From positions 1 through 48,926 of the forward strand of contig JAIKVZ010000004.1 in assembly GCA_024685285.1 (NCBI GenBank): a stretch of DNA of 48,926 nucleotides, read 5' to 3'. This DNA comes from Bacteroidales bacterium. GTDB lineage: Bacteria; Bacteroidota; Bacteroidia; Bacteroidales; P3. Made by a program: the position numbers and the translations under genes. Each line of letters starts with the position of its first letter. The first letter of the stretch is position 1. Of this stretch, positions 35,491 through 42,987 are shown in pieces. The notes under the pieces are model-generated. The model did no database searches, had not been told where the DNA came from, and saw only the letters and a program-made list of their open reading frames with translations.

Positions 35491-36090
35491 ATGAAAGCAA
35501 TGGACTATTACGACATATTCTGGCGGCAAGTGCTTGACTACCACCAGACTGACTCGGTCGACGCCCCCACCGTCAACCCATACGCCGAGGGCACCCTCGA
35601 GGCCCTGCTGTGGCAGAAAAGCCATATCGACACGGTGCAGTGGCACTTGGAGGACTTGGTGCGCCCGGCCGACGTCGACCCCGTGGCTGCCTTGGCCCTC
35701 AAACGCCGTATCGACGCCTCCAACCAGCACCGCACCGACCTCGTCGAGCGTATCGACGACATCTTTGTGCAGCGTTTCGCCAACGTCAAGCCGCTTCCCG
35801 GTGCCCGCATCAACACCGAAACCCCGGCCTGGGCCATCGACCGCCTCTCTATCCTGGCACTCAAAATCTACCATTTTGGCATCGAGGTGTCGCGTACCGA
35901 CGCCACCCCCGACCACCGCAGCCGCTGCCAGGCCAAGCTCGATATGCTCGGCACCCAGCGCGCCGACCTCACTCAAGCCATCGACTGGCTGCTCGACGAG
36001 TTGGCCGAGGGCTCGAAGGTGATGAAGGTCTACCGCCAGATGAAGATGTACAACGACCCGTCGCTCAACCCCGCTCTCTACAAGAAATAA
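35491..36090 (+). CDS. DUF4254 family protein
   Basis: 199 residues (196 if started at ATG 35500, which leaves more leader after the -7 box). It matches DUF4254, an all-helical cytoplasmic family: the early motif YHQTDSVDAP, LLWQKSHIDTVQWHLED, LKRRIDASNQHRTDLVERID, and LSILALKIYHFG. In Bacteroidetes this gene is commonly beside glycosyltransferase family 9 genes, as here (10 bases to the next start). Function not established; linkage suggests an LPS-core or other glycan role. It is divergent in promoter logic from the coaBC operon, with its own promoter. Confidence 0.8.
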   Translation: MKAMDYYDIFWRQVLDYHQTDSVDAPTVNPYAEGTLEALLWQKSHIDTVQWHLEDLVRPADVDPVAALALKRRIDASNQHRTDLVERIDDIFVQRFANVKPLPGARINTETPAWAIDRLSILALKIYHFGIEVSRTDATPDHRSRCQAKLDMLGTQRADLTQAIDWLLDELAEGSKVMKVYRQMKMYNDPSLNPALYKK

Positions 36091-36100
36091 CCCCGCCGTC

Positions 36101-37090
36101 ATGCGCCGCATTCTGGTCATACGCCTCTCGGCACTGGGCGATGTAGCCATACTGGCCCCCGTGCTGCGCCAGCGCGCCGCCGCCAACCCCGATGTCGTGT
36201 TTGTGGTTGCCGGCCCGCCGCTGCTCGAGCCTCTCTTCGGCGACATACCCAATGTGCAGTATGCCGGACTTGACAAGCGTCAAGGCACGTGGCACATATT
36301 TAAGACCCTGCGCAACATCGAGGCCGACGCCGTGGCCGACCTGCACGTGGTCAACCGCGTCACCGTGGCGCTGCTCCTGCTGAGGCTCCACCACTGGCTG
36401 CGTCTCGACTTTGGCGTGCGCTTCTGCGCTTTGCGCAAAGGACGCCGCTCGCGCCGCCGTATGCTCACCCATCGCGACATGACGCCCCGCCGCCCGCAGT
36501 GGCAACGCTACGACGATGTCTTTGCCCGCCTGGGGCTCAAGGGCGCCGCCGTCGAACCCTGTCTGCAACCAAAGCCACGCGCAGGCTCGCAGTGCACCGT
36601 AGGGGTGGCACCCTATGCCCAGCACAGCGGCAAGGTGTGGCCGCTCGAGCGCACGGCGCAACTGGTGCGAATGCTCGCCGAGACGGGCCACCGCGTGCTG
36701 CTGTTCGGCAGCCGCGCCGAGGCCGCAACCCTGCAACCCTGGGCCGACGGCTGCGAAGGGGTGCAGGTGGTGGCTGGCAAAGGCTCGTTTGAGCAGGAGC
36801 TCAAGGCCATCGCCGGCCTCGACATCATGGTGAGCATGGACTCGGCCAATATGCACTTCGCCTCGGCGTTGGGGGTGCCGGTGGTGAGCATCTGGGGCGC
36901 CACACACCCCGATTTCGGCTTCTACGGCTTCGGCCAGCCGCGCTCTGCCGCCCTCTGCACCGGCCTCAGGTGCCAGCCATGCTCGGCTTTCGGGCAGCGC
37001 AAATGCCGCTTTGGCACCTACCAGTGCCTCACCGACATTACCCCGCAGATGGCCTTCGAGCGTGTGGAAGATATGCTTAAAAGCCTGTAA
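36101..37090 (+). CDS. Glycosyltransferase family 9 (ADP-heptose:LPS heptosyltransferase-like)
   Basis: 329 residues. GT-B fold of family 9: N-terminal ILVIRLSALGDVAILAPVL, a basic stretch RKGRRSRRRML, VGVAPYAQHSGKVWPLERTAQLV (nucleotide-sugar domain entry), VMVSMDSANMHFASALGVPVVSIWGATHP, and a C-terminal cluster of Cys (LRCQPCSAFGQRKC). The enzyme should add heptose or a similar sugar to the lipid A-core on the cytoplasmic side. It is co-transcribed with DUF4254. Its stop (37090) is 15 bases before repeat copy D, and a strong bidirectional terminator follows at 37213. Confidence 0.9.
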   Translation: MRRILVIRLSALGDVAILAPVLRQRAAANPDVVFVVAGPPLLEPLFGDIPNVQYAGLDKRQGTWHIFKTLRNIEADAVADLHVVNRVTVALLLLRLHHWLRLDFGVRFCALRKGRRSRRRMLTHRDMTPRRPQWQRYDDVFARLGLKGAAVEPCLQPKPRAGSQCTVGVAPYAQHSGKVWPLERTAQLVRMLAETGHRVLLFGSRAEAATLQPWADGCEGVQVVAGKGSFEQELKAIAGLDIMVSMDSANMHFASALGVPVVSIWGATHPDFGFYGFGQPRSAALCTGLRCQPCSAFGQRKCRFGTYQCLTDITPQMAFERVEDMLKSL

Positions 37091-37104
37091 TAAAGCATTA
37101 TACA

Positions 37105-37224
37105 CCTACCATCGTCGCCTATAGAACCTATAGACTCTAAAGAATCTATAGCTCCCGCCGAACCCTACACGACCTCAACCCGACCTTAACCCGAACCTAA
37201 CCTATCTATATTATTGAAAACCAG
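37105..37224 (+). repeat. 11-bp-unit dispersed repeat, copy D, with a 9-bp array upstream
   Basis: CCTACCATCG at 37105-37114; then a 9-bp-period array CTATAGAAC, CTATAGACT, CTAAAGAAT, CTATAGCTC (37119-37154); then 11-bp units GCCGAACCCTA, CACGACCTCAA, CCCGACCTTAA, CCCGAACCTAA (37157-37200); then CCT, a spacer and TTGAAAACCAG (37214-37224), which is also the first part of a terminator stem. Two short-period repeat types abut here. Confidence 0.85.
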
Positions 37225-37262
37225 CCTGTTGTGTGGTATTTTACAACAGGCTGGTTTTCAAT
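37213..37262. terminator. Bidirectional intrinsic terminator
   Basis: A perfect 20-bp stem (37213-37232 with 37243-37262) and a 10-base loop. A runs on the left arm and T runs on the right arm serve both strands. It lies between the convergent glycosyltransferase and T9SS cargo genes. Its left arm contains the conserved tail of repeat copy D. Confidence 0.85.
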
Positions 37263-37280
37263 GGTTTAATAAATTTTAAG

Positions 37281-38321
37281 CTAACGTATGGTCAATTTTT
37301 TAGTGGTGGTGCCGGCGGTGGTGACCAGGCGCACCAAGTAGCTGCCGCGCGGCAGGGCTGTGCAGTCCACCTCGGCGGCGGTGCCGCGGGCCGGACGGCT
37401 CTGCACCAAGCGGCCGGCGGCATCGTAGAGCTCGATGGCCTGCAGGTGGAACGACGAGAGCACCGTGGCTGTGCCGCCAGCCTCGACCACGCTGGGTATC
37501 AGCTGCGTGTACCTCTCGAGCAGCTGCGGCGAGTAGATGGCGGCGCCCGTGGTGTCAACACCCGTGGTGTCGTCACTCGGGTAGTGGTAAGGATTTGTTA
37601 TTGTGTCGCGCCCCGGTTCCGGTGCCAGTATGGGATAGCACAACAGTGTGACATATATCTCGCATTTATACCATTGCCCTCCAATATATCGCATTTGTGT
37701 GGGAGAGGGGTTCTGCGGAAGTTCGCCGGTGCAGCCGCCAAACAATGTTATTACGTTGACTTCTTGAGGCCATTCATCGTAGTAAGTATGTATTCCATCC
37801 GGACATGTTGGTGTTAACGGCTTAACTAACGTGCCTACCCAGAAGGTGTCGCTTATCGTTATGGGGTATTCAAAATAGGCCTCGTGCATCTCGGCCCAAA
37901 AGGTGTCCTGACAGCCGACCCTAAGGCCTGAGAAGAGATACTTGGGCTCGTCGAAAATGTTGTAGGGTGATTCGGCAACCAATATCATATTGCCAAGGGA
38001 GTCGGTGACATATAGTTTGGCAGATGAGCGCCAGTTCTCGGTTGTGGTATCCAATACTATAGCATTTTCACATAACCAATCAAGGGGTTTTGAGCATACG
38101 GCTATGCCGTAAACCCTGAGAGAGGTGTCGGTGTAGCGCTGTTCTACTAAAATGCCATCTACAGTATGATCAACCGTAAGTATGGAGTCTAATATCAAAG
38201 AGTCGAAGTTGGTGTAGTAGTAAGGGTAGTCCAGTCCAAGCATTTGGTGGGGATTATGGCTTTGCGCGGCGACATGCGAAGCCATGGCAACAATCAAGGC
38301 TAATAATAAAGACTTTTTCAT
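37281..38321 (-). CDS. Secreted T9SS cargo protein
   Basis: 346 residues. Signal peptide MKKSLLLALIVAMASHVAAQS. The middle is beta-rich and Tyr/Asp-rich, without a family I know (LDYPYYYTNFDSLILDSIL; QYIGGQWYKCEIYVTLLCYPIL-like). The tail from ~270 is a T9SS sorting domain: ATVLSSFHLQAIELYDAAGRLV, RGSYLVRLVTTAGTTTKKLTIR. The usual PNP motif is replaced (IPSVVEAGG), so it is slightly degenerate; conserved terminal KKLTIR remains. The middle and tail resemble the truncated gene at 2-589. It follows the 449-residue secreted gene by 12 bases and is probably co-transcribed with it. Confidence 0.8.
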   Translation of the reverse strand: MKKSLLLALIVAMASHVAAQSHNPHQMLGLDYPYYYTNFDSLILDSILTVDHTVDGILVEQRYTDTSLRVYGIAVCSKPLDWLCENAIVLDTTTENWRSSAKLYVTDSLGNMILVAESPYNIFDEPKYLFSGLRVGCQDTFWAEMHEAYFEYPITISDTFWVGTLVKPLTPTCPDGIHTYYDEWPQEVNVITLFGGCTGELPQNPSPTQMRYIGGQWYKCEIYVTLLCYPILAPEPGRDTITNPYHYPSDDTTGVDTTGAAIYSPQLLERYTQLIPSVVEAGGTATVLSSFHLQAIELYDAAGRLVQSRPARGTAAEVDCTALPRGSYLVRLVTTAGTTTKKLTIR

Positions 38322-38333
38322 AATTATGATATT

Positions 38334-39683
38334 TTAATTGCAAATCAGGGTGTATGCTAATGTAGTTTTTGGCGCCGTGAAAGAAGAGAATACAAGTGAA
38401 GTGAACACCTTGTCATAAAGGCTTTCTTCGGAGAAAGTGTAGGTATTTATTGTTATGCACGGGCCTGAAGTGGGGCTGTAACAATGGTAGTCAGTGTCGG
38501 TGTATTTGCGATGGTGAACAATGAGTTGTTTTAGCCTGTTCCCGGCAGTGTATGCAGAAAGAGGGTCGTTATAGTCATGGTCTAGTGTGTATATGTGGTC
38601 TGGTTGAAGACTTAGGGCGTTAAGGTTGACCACCGTGCCTGATTCGGCAGCAGGAATGTAGTCTATTACATAGTATTGTGGATTGGTGGTGTATACAATT
38701 ACAGGATATAGTTCGTACAGGTGGTTGCCGATATAGGCAATATCTTTGATATCGTATACCCTTTGGGGATAGAAAGTGATTTTTACGCTTTTGAAAAGGG
38801 TCTGGCCTTGGAAATGTGTGGTAATGTGAGGCTGCCCTGTAATGTTGTCTGTTACAAATGTGGTTACAAAGTGGTCTTGCTCAGTATGAACAATGCCGCT
38901 TGATGTGAGGGTGTTATTGCCAAAATATTGCAGCGTGTTGCAGGTTGTTGTGTTAAAAATGGATGTGGAGGAAGTGGTGGGTTTGTCGTAGAAACGGATA
39001 GTGGGACGATTGGAGTAAGTGGCTGTGCCTACGGTAGCCACAAGGGTGTCTCCCACGGCTATGTCGTCAAAATATTCGTTGCATTTGCCCTTAGCCATCA
39101 AATACAACGGCCATGCTGAACTATAAATGTTGGAGTTAAACATATCTACCACACAGGAATTGTTCACATCGCCACTGGTGCACCGACAGTCGCCCACCAT
39201 AACAAAATGTACATCGCCTCCTGCATAGAAAGCCTCAATACGCTTGAAGTTGGTAGGTTTGAAATAGCCTATAAAGGTGTTGACAGTGAGAATTCTATAA
39301 GGTATTGATGACGTGGAAAGCATATAACTGTAGTCGAAATAGCCCACAATGGCGTTGTCGGAGCCATCGGTACCGCAGAATACCACATAGCGGTTGTCAA
39401 AGATTTCGAAATCATTGACACGTGCGTTGGTTGCCAAAGACAGTTCTATTCTTTCAGCATAGATGCTGTTGCTGTCGGCATAGCAGAAGTAATGCTTGGT
39501 GCTGTCGGAATAATATACAATATTTGCACTGGAATTGTTGTTTATGTTCCGAATAATGGCGTTGGTAGGATTAAGATTAAGACCAATGGACCAAATTTTC
39601 TCTTGTGCCTGCACCAGAGTGGTGGAGGATGTTACCATAAATAACACCCATAATGCTAAACGTCTGGTATTCTGTGTCTTCAT
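38334..39683 (-). CDS. Secreted protein of unknown function
   Basis: 449 residues. Signal peptide ending VQAQE (about residue 27). The rest is beta-rich with many Tyr, Thr and Asn and frequent short strands; I recognise no domain. Pieces such as VVFCGTDGSDNAIVGYF, FVMVGDCRCTSGDVNNSCVVDMF and DHIYTLDHDYNDPLSAY would suit a propeller or a sandwich, but this is a guess. No T9SS tail: it ends TLAYTLICN, so if exported it may use Sec only or be carried by the downstream protein. More AT-rich than its neighbours. -7 box at 39710-39717, 26 bases upstream. Confidence 0.65.
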   Translation of the reverse strand: MKTQNTRRLALWVLFMVTSSTTLVQAQEKIWSIGLNLNPTNAIIRNINNNSSANIVYYSDSTKHYFCYADSNSIYAERIELSLATNARVNDFEIFDNRYVVFCGTDGSDNAIVGYFDYSYMLSTSSIPYRILTVNTFIGYFKPTNFKRIEAFYAGGDVHFVMVGDCRCTSGDVNNSCVVDMFNSNIYSSAWPLYLMAKGKCNEYFDDIAVGDTLVATVGTATYSNRPTIRFYDKPTTSSTSIFNTTTCNTLQYFGNNTLTSSGIVHTEQDHFVTTFVTDNITGQPHITTHFQGQTLFKSVKITFYPQRVYDIKDIAYIGNHLYELYPVIVYTTNPQYYVIDYIPAAESGTVVNLNALSLQPDHIYTLDHDYNDPLSAYTAGNRLKQLIVHHRKYTDTDYHCYSPTSGPCITINTYTFSEESLYDKVFTSLVFSSFTAPKTTLAYTLICN

Positions 39684-39708
39684 AATAGTATGTATTAATA
39701 TAAATTAT

Positions 39709-39717
39709 GCAAATATA
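39709..39717 (-). promoter_or_regulatory. -7 box (TATATTTGC) of the secreted-protein pair
   Basis: Minus-strand TAnnTTTG, 26 bases before the ATG at 39683. Confidence 0.65.
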
Positions 39718-39780
39718 CAAACGTTTTTTCGACTGTGCAAGTCTTTTGCGTTATTTAACATTTTGTGCAGTTTTGCGGTG

Positions 39781-39821
39781 TCAACTTATTGTCAGCTTCT
39801 TGGTGGTGGTGCCGGCGGTGG
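39781..39821 (-). pseudogene. Remnant of a T9SS sorting-domain tail
   Basis: Directly after the carbonic anhydrase stop (39823-39825), the minus strand reads P-T-A-G-T-T-T-K-K-L-T-I-S-stop in the same frame. The last codons match the end of the T9SS cargo protein at 37281 (TTAGTTTKKLTIR). At DNA level 39801-39820 and 37301-37320 agree at 19 of 20 bases; 39785-39800 is weaker. There is no start codon, so it is a scar of a lost cargo gene or a recombination junction. Confidence 0.6.
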
Positions 39822-39822
39822 G

Positions 39823-40329
39823 TTATTCTTGCTTCAGGTATTCTTTGGCATACTCTACGTAGTGGGCTGCGTTGTCGGTTTGGCCGGGACGGGTGGGTTT
39901 GATGTATTTGGCAGGTACGCCGCCCCATATCTCGTGGGCTGGTATTTTGGTTCCTTGCAGCACCAACGCCCCTGCCGCCACGATTGCCCCTTCGCCCACC
40001 TCGCAGTCGTCGAGCAGTGTGGCGCCCATACCTATCAGGGCCCCGTTGTGTATGGTGCAGGCATGCACGGTGACGTTGTGGCCTATGGTGACATCGCTGC
40101 CTATGTGGGTGGGCCCTGTTTCGTGGGTTACGTGTATGCAGCTTCCGTCCTGCACGTTGCTGCGGTCGCCGATGGTGATTGGCGCCACATCGCCTCTTAC
40201 CACCGCGTTGAACCACACCGAGCACTGGTCGCCCAGAGTCACGTCGCCCACGATGGTGGCGTTTTCGCTGAAATAGCATTCTTTCCCCCAGCGCGGCGTC
40301 AGCCCTTTGTATGATTTGATTAATGCCAT
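39823..40329 (-). CDS. Gamma-class carbonic anhydrase family protein (hexapeptide)
   Basis: 168 residues. Left-handed beta-helix with repeats (ATIVGDVTLGDQCSVWFNAVVRGDV, ITIGDRSNVQDGSCIHVTH, HIGSDVTIGHNVTVHACTIHNGALIGMG). Gamma carbonic anhydrases bind zinc by three His, and His residues are present in CIHVTH and GHNVTVHAC, in the expected places; the trimer interface motif is intact. Function could be CO2 hydration or an unknown transferase, since many family members lack proven activity. Follows the transglutaminase-like lipoprotein by 12 bases. A T9SS tail remnant follows in frame past its stop. Confidence 0.85.
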   Translation of the reverse strand: MALIKSYKGLTPRWGKECYFSENATIVGDVTLGDQCSVWFNAVVRGDVAPITIGDRSNVQDGSCIHVTHETGPTHIGSDVTIGHNVTVHACTIHNGALIGMGATLLDDCEVGEGAIVAAGALVLQGTKIPAHEIWGGVPAKYIKPTRPGQTDNAAHYVEYAKEYLKQE

Positions 40330-40341
40330 GATTGTTATTGT

Positions 40342-41574
40342 TTACAGGGTTGCCGAGATGGGTTGCACCTGTTTGCGGAGCAGCTCGATGTCGAGTTGCT
40401 GGTAGAGCGACTGCGTGGTGTCGGCAAAGTGCTCGCGGTTGGCGCGGTAGGTCTCGTCGTTGTATGCCGAGGCGCGGTCGAAGAGCTGGCGAGCCAGTTC
40501 GGTGCGCAGCTGCTCGAAGGTCATGCGGCCCGATTTGTACTGCTCAATCTGGGCTTCGGTGAGGTATTTGGCCGCTTTGTCAAGCTCCTCCTGCGGCAGG
40601 CGGCCGTCGGCATCGAGACTTTTCTCCATCTCTGGGAAGTTGACCCATGAGGTGATGGTGGTTTCGAGGAACGCCAAGTGGCGGCGGTTCTTGTCGGTGT
40701 AGTAGCCAAGGTAGGCGTGGCAGGGTTCGACGAAGATGACGGGCTTGAGACCTATCTTGCGCATGATGGAGGCGAAGAAGACGCAGGCGTCGACGCAGTT
40801 GGCCTGTTTGTTGTTGTATACCTCGTCGAAGAAACGTATGTGCTGCACGTTGGCTTTGCGCGAGGGGTTGGCGGTGCACGAGATGGAGCTGTAGGTTATG
40901 CCGCGGCTGAGGGCGTAGTACCAGATGGCGAAGACCTGTTCACGCACTGCTTTCTCGCCGGACTGGTAGCCTACAAAGCGGTTGACGTTGCCTTGATTGA
41001 GGATGTCGGTGAGGATTTGGTCGATGTAGGGGTGCTCCTCGTTCACGTAGGCTGAGAAAAGCCAGCGGAAGTTGTGTGTCTGGCTGCCAGCGGCCAATGA
41101 GAGAGGACACTCGTTGACCGAGCGGTAGTTGAGACGCAGGTTCTTGAGGTCTACCTCCTCGTCGTTGATGTAGCAGGTGAAGGTGAGGTCGATGAAGCCC
41201 TGTTGGCGTGTGCGGTAGAGGTTGTCGTATTTCCACTTGACGGAGGGGTTGAAAGTGTAGCGCTCGCCACGATGCGGCAGCACCTCCTGGAATATAGTCA
41301 CGTAGTTGAGGTTTGACGAATCGATGACCACGCGCAGCACCGCCCCGTCGCGCGGAGAGGTGAGCGAGACGCTGAAGAGGTTCTGGTCGGGGCTGGCGGG
41401 GTCTGAGCCTGCCAGGGCCAGCACCACCGAGGGATAGAGTTGACCGTCGAACACTGGGTTGTAGGCCGCCTCGAAGTTGACGGCGGCTGGGTCGAAGAGT
41501 TTGGTTTTTGGCTTGCAGGCACCTGCGAGCAGAAGTGTGGCCGCCAGGATTGTTACTATAGCTATGCGTCTCAT
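40342..41574 (-). CDS. Transglutaminase-like lipoprotein
   Basis: 410 residues. Lipobox LLLAGAC (Cys ~20). N-terminal ~150 residues are beta-rich (FSVSLTSPRDGAVLRVVIDSS); residues ~225-330 hold a transglutaminase/Cys-protease pattern: NKQANCVDACVFFASIMRKIGLKPVIFVEPCHAYLGYYTD (Cys in ANCVDA, His in PCHAYLGY) and an Asp/Glu in AFLETT. The C-terminal ~80 residues are helical. Probably a periplasmic or outer-membrane peptide-processing protein. Part of the symporter-rnz-ruvC-lipoprotein-carbonic anhydrase operon on the minus strand, 27 bases after ruvC. Confidence 0.75.
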   Translation of the reverse strand: MRRIAIVTILAATLLLAGACKPKTKLFDPAAVNFEAAYNPVFDGQLYPSVVLALAGSDPASPDQNLFSVSLTSPRDGAVLRVVIDSSNLNYVTIFQEVLPHRGERYTFNPSVKWKYDNLYRTRQQGFIDLTFTCYINDEEVDLKNLRLNYRSVNECPLSLAAGSQTHNFRWLFSAYVNEEHPYIDQILTDILNQGNVNRFVGYQSGEKAVREQVFAIWYYALSRGITYSSISCTANPSRKANVQHIRFFDEVYNNKQANCVDACVFFASIMRKIGLKPVIFVEPCHAYLGYYTDKNRRHLAFLETTITSWVNFPEMEKSLDADGRLPQEELDKAAKYLTEAQIEQYKSGRMTFEQLRTELARQLFDRASAYNDETYRANREHFADTTQSLYQQLDIELLRKQVQPISATL

Positions 41575-41601
41575 ATTGAATGTTGTGTTTGCTGATTATG
41601 G

Positions 41602-42183
41602 TTAAGAAAGCCTGTCGGGATTGTTGTTGACGAAGGTCGCCCAGGCTTTTTTGGACGATTGCGACCGCTTTTTGTGCTTTGGCATGAGTTCGTTGCGCAG
41701 TTCGGCCATGGGGTTGGTGTGCTCCATGTGGAAGGTGTAGGCCACGGCCAAGGCGTCGGTGGCGTCTAAGTAGGCGGGGTTGTCGGCAAAACCGAGTATT
41801 GAACGCAGCATGGCGGCAACCTGCTCTTTGGCAGCGTTGCCGTTGCCGGTGACTGTTTGCTTGATGGTGGCGGGCTCGTATTCGGTTATTGACAGGTCCC
41901 GGCTCATGGCGGCGGCTATTGCCACACCTTGGGCGCGTCCCAGTTTGAGCATGGACTGCACGTTCTTGCCGAAGAAGGGTGCCTCGATGGCCAAGTGGTC
42001 GGGGTGGTAGGAGTCGATGATACGCAGTGTGGTGTCGAATATCTTGCGTATGCGCAGGTTGAAATCGGCAATGCCCTTCATATACAGCACATCCATCACC
42101 TCTATGCGGGGTGTGGTGCCGTCGGTGTTCAGAACGCTGTAGCCGAGTATGCGTGTGCCGGGGTCTATGCCGAGTATTATCAT
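41602..42183 (-). CDS. ruvC: Holliday junction resolvase RuvC
   Basis: 193 residues. It cuts Holliday junctions in homologous recombination together with RuvAB. Seen: IILGIDPGTRILGYSVL with the first catalytic Asp (residue ~7), AIEAPFFGKNVQS with the Glu, and DATDALAVAYTFH with the last acidic pair (DxxDA). Compared with E. coli (173 residues) it has a basic C-terminal extension (KHKKRSQSSKKAW) that may add DNA contact. Sits 3 bases after the RNase Z-like gene. No ruvA or ruvB in the window. Confidence 0.93.
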   Translation of the reverse strand: MIILGIDPGTRILGYSVLNTDGTTPRIEVMDVLYMKGIADFNLRIRKIFDTTLRIIDSYHPDHLAIEAPFFGKNVQSMLKLGRAQGVAIAAAMSRDLSITEYEPATIKQTVTGNGNAAKEQVAAMLRSILGFADNPAYLDATDALAVAYTFHMEHTNPMAELRNELMPKHKKRSQSSKKAWATFVNNNPDRLS

Positions 42184-42186
42184 GAT

Positions 42187-42987
42187 TTAGACTTTGTTGC
42201 GTGGTATTTCAATCACCATGCCGTCGCTGGCAATGATGGTGTTTGCAAAGATGGGTGTGGCTTGGTCGAGTAGTATTTGGGGGTCGCGGTATCGTGCACT
42301 GATGTGGGTGAGTAGCAACTGCCCCACACCTGCCTGCGCTGCCAGACGTGCGGCGGCAGTGGCGGTGCCGTGCTGTTTTTCCTCGGCCACGGCGGTGAAC
42401 TCTTGGCCAAAAGTGCTGTCAATGGTGAGCAGGTTGGCTCCTTCGATGTAGGGTATCAAGGTGTCGCTGCAAAGCGTGTCGCAGCAGTAGACCATGGTGC
42501 GAGGTCCCGAGCGGCTGCGTTGTTTCTCGGTGATGCGGAAACCGTAGGTTGGTACCGAGTGTATGAGAGGAAATGCCCATGCAGTGTAGTTCTTGGTATC
42601 GGCAATAAGTTGCAGTCCGGAGTCGAAGTCCAGTTCGTGGAAACGCAGTTCATAGTCTATATTGTGCCCCGATGCTGTCATTAGCGCCATTATGGCAGCC
42701 TCAATGCCGGCCGGACCGAAAACATCGACAGGCTCAGTGCGGCCGCATAGGTGCATGGTGGAAAGTATGCCCGGCAGACCGAAGAAGTGGTCGCCGTGCA
42801 TATGCGATATAAATATAGTAGAAAGAGACTGGAGCTTCTGTCTGTAGCAACGCACCTGGTATTGGGTTCCCTCGCCGCAGTCGATAAGCAGTTTGCTGCC
42901 GCCAATGTTGACTACCTGTGAGCAGCAGTGGCGTAGCAGGGTGGGGGTGGCGGCACCGGAGCCTAATATGGTGATGTAGAAGTTCAT
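42187..42987 (-). CDS. rnz: RNase Z-like metallo-beta-lactamase nuclease, armless form
   Basis: 266 residues from ATG 42987, which overlaps the symporter stop by 4 bases; a longer frame from 43113 would overlap the symporter by ~130 bases. RNase Z cuts the 3' trailer of tRNA precursors. Seen: ILGSGAATP, FISHMHGDHFFGLPG (zinc motif), IHSVPTYGF, YCCDT, QHGTATAAA, and THISARY. Family members are ~305 residues; here between ITEKQ and MVYCCDT there are only ~8 residues, while B. subtilis and typical Bacteroides enzymes have ~45-50 residues forming the flexible arm (exosite) that grips tRNA. The HEATF block reads IDSTF. Whether it still processes tRNA is uncertain. Confidence 0.82.
   Translation of the reverse strand: MNFYITILGSGAATPTLLRHCCSQVVNIGGSKLLIDCGEGTQYQVRCYRQKLQSLSTIFISHMHGDHFFGLPGILSTMHLCGRTEPVDVFGPAGIEAAIMALMTASGHNIDYELRFHELDFDSGLQLIADTKNYTAWAFPLIHSVPTYGFRITEKQRSRSGPRTMVYCCDTLCSDTLIPYIEGANLLTIDSTFGQEFTAVAEEKQHGTATAAARLAAQAGVGQLLLTHISARYRDPQILLDQATPIFANTIIASDGMVIEIPRNKV

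Noticed and set aside
36065..37105. 346-codon minus-strand frame opposite the glycosyltransferase
   Set aside because: Codon mirror of a GC-rich gene with GT9 motifs; no start signal.
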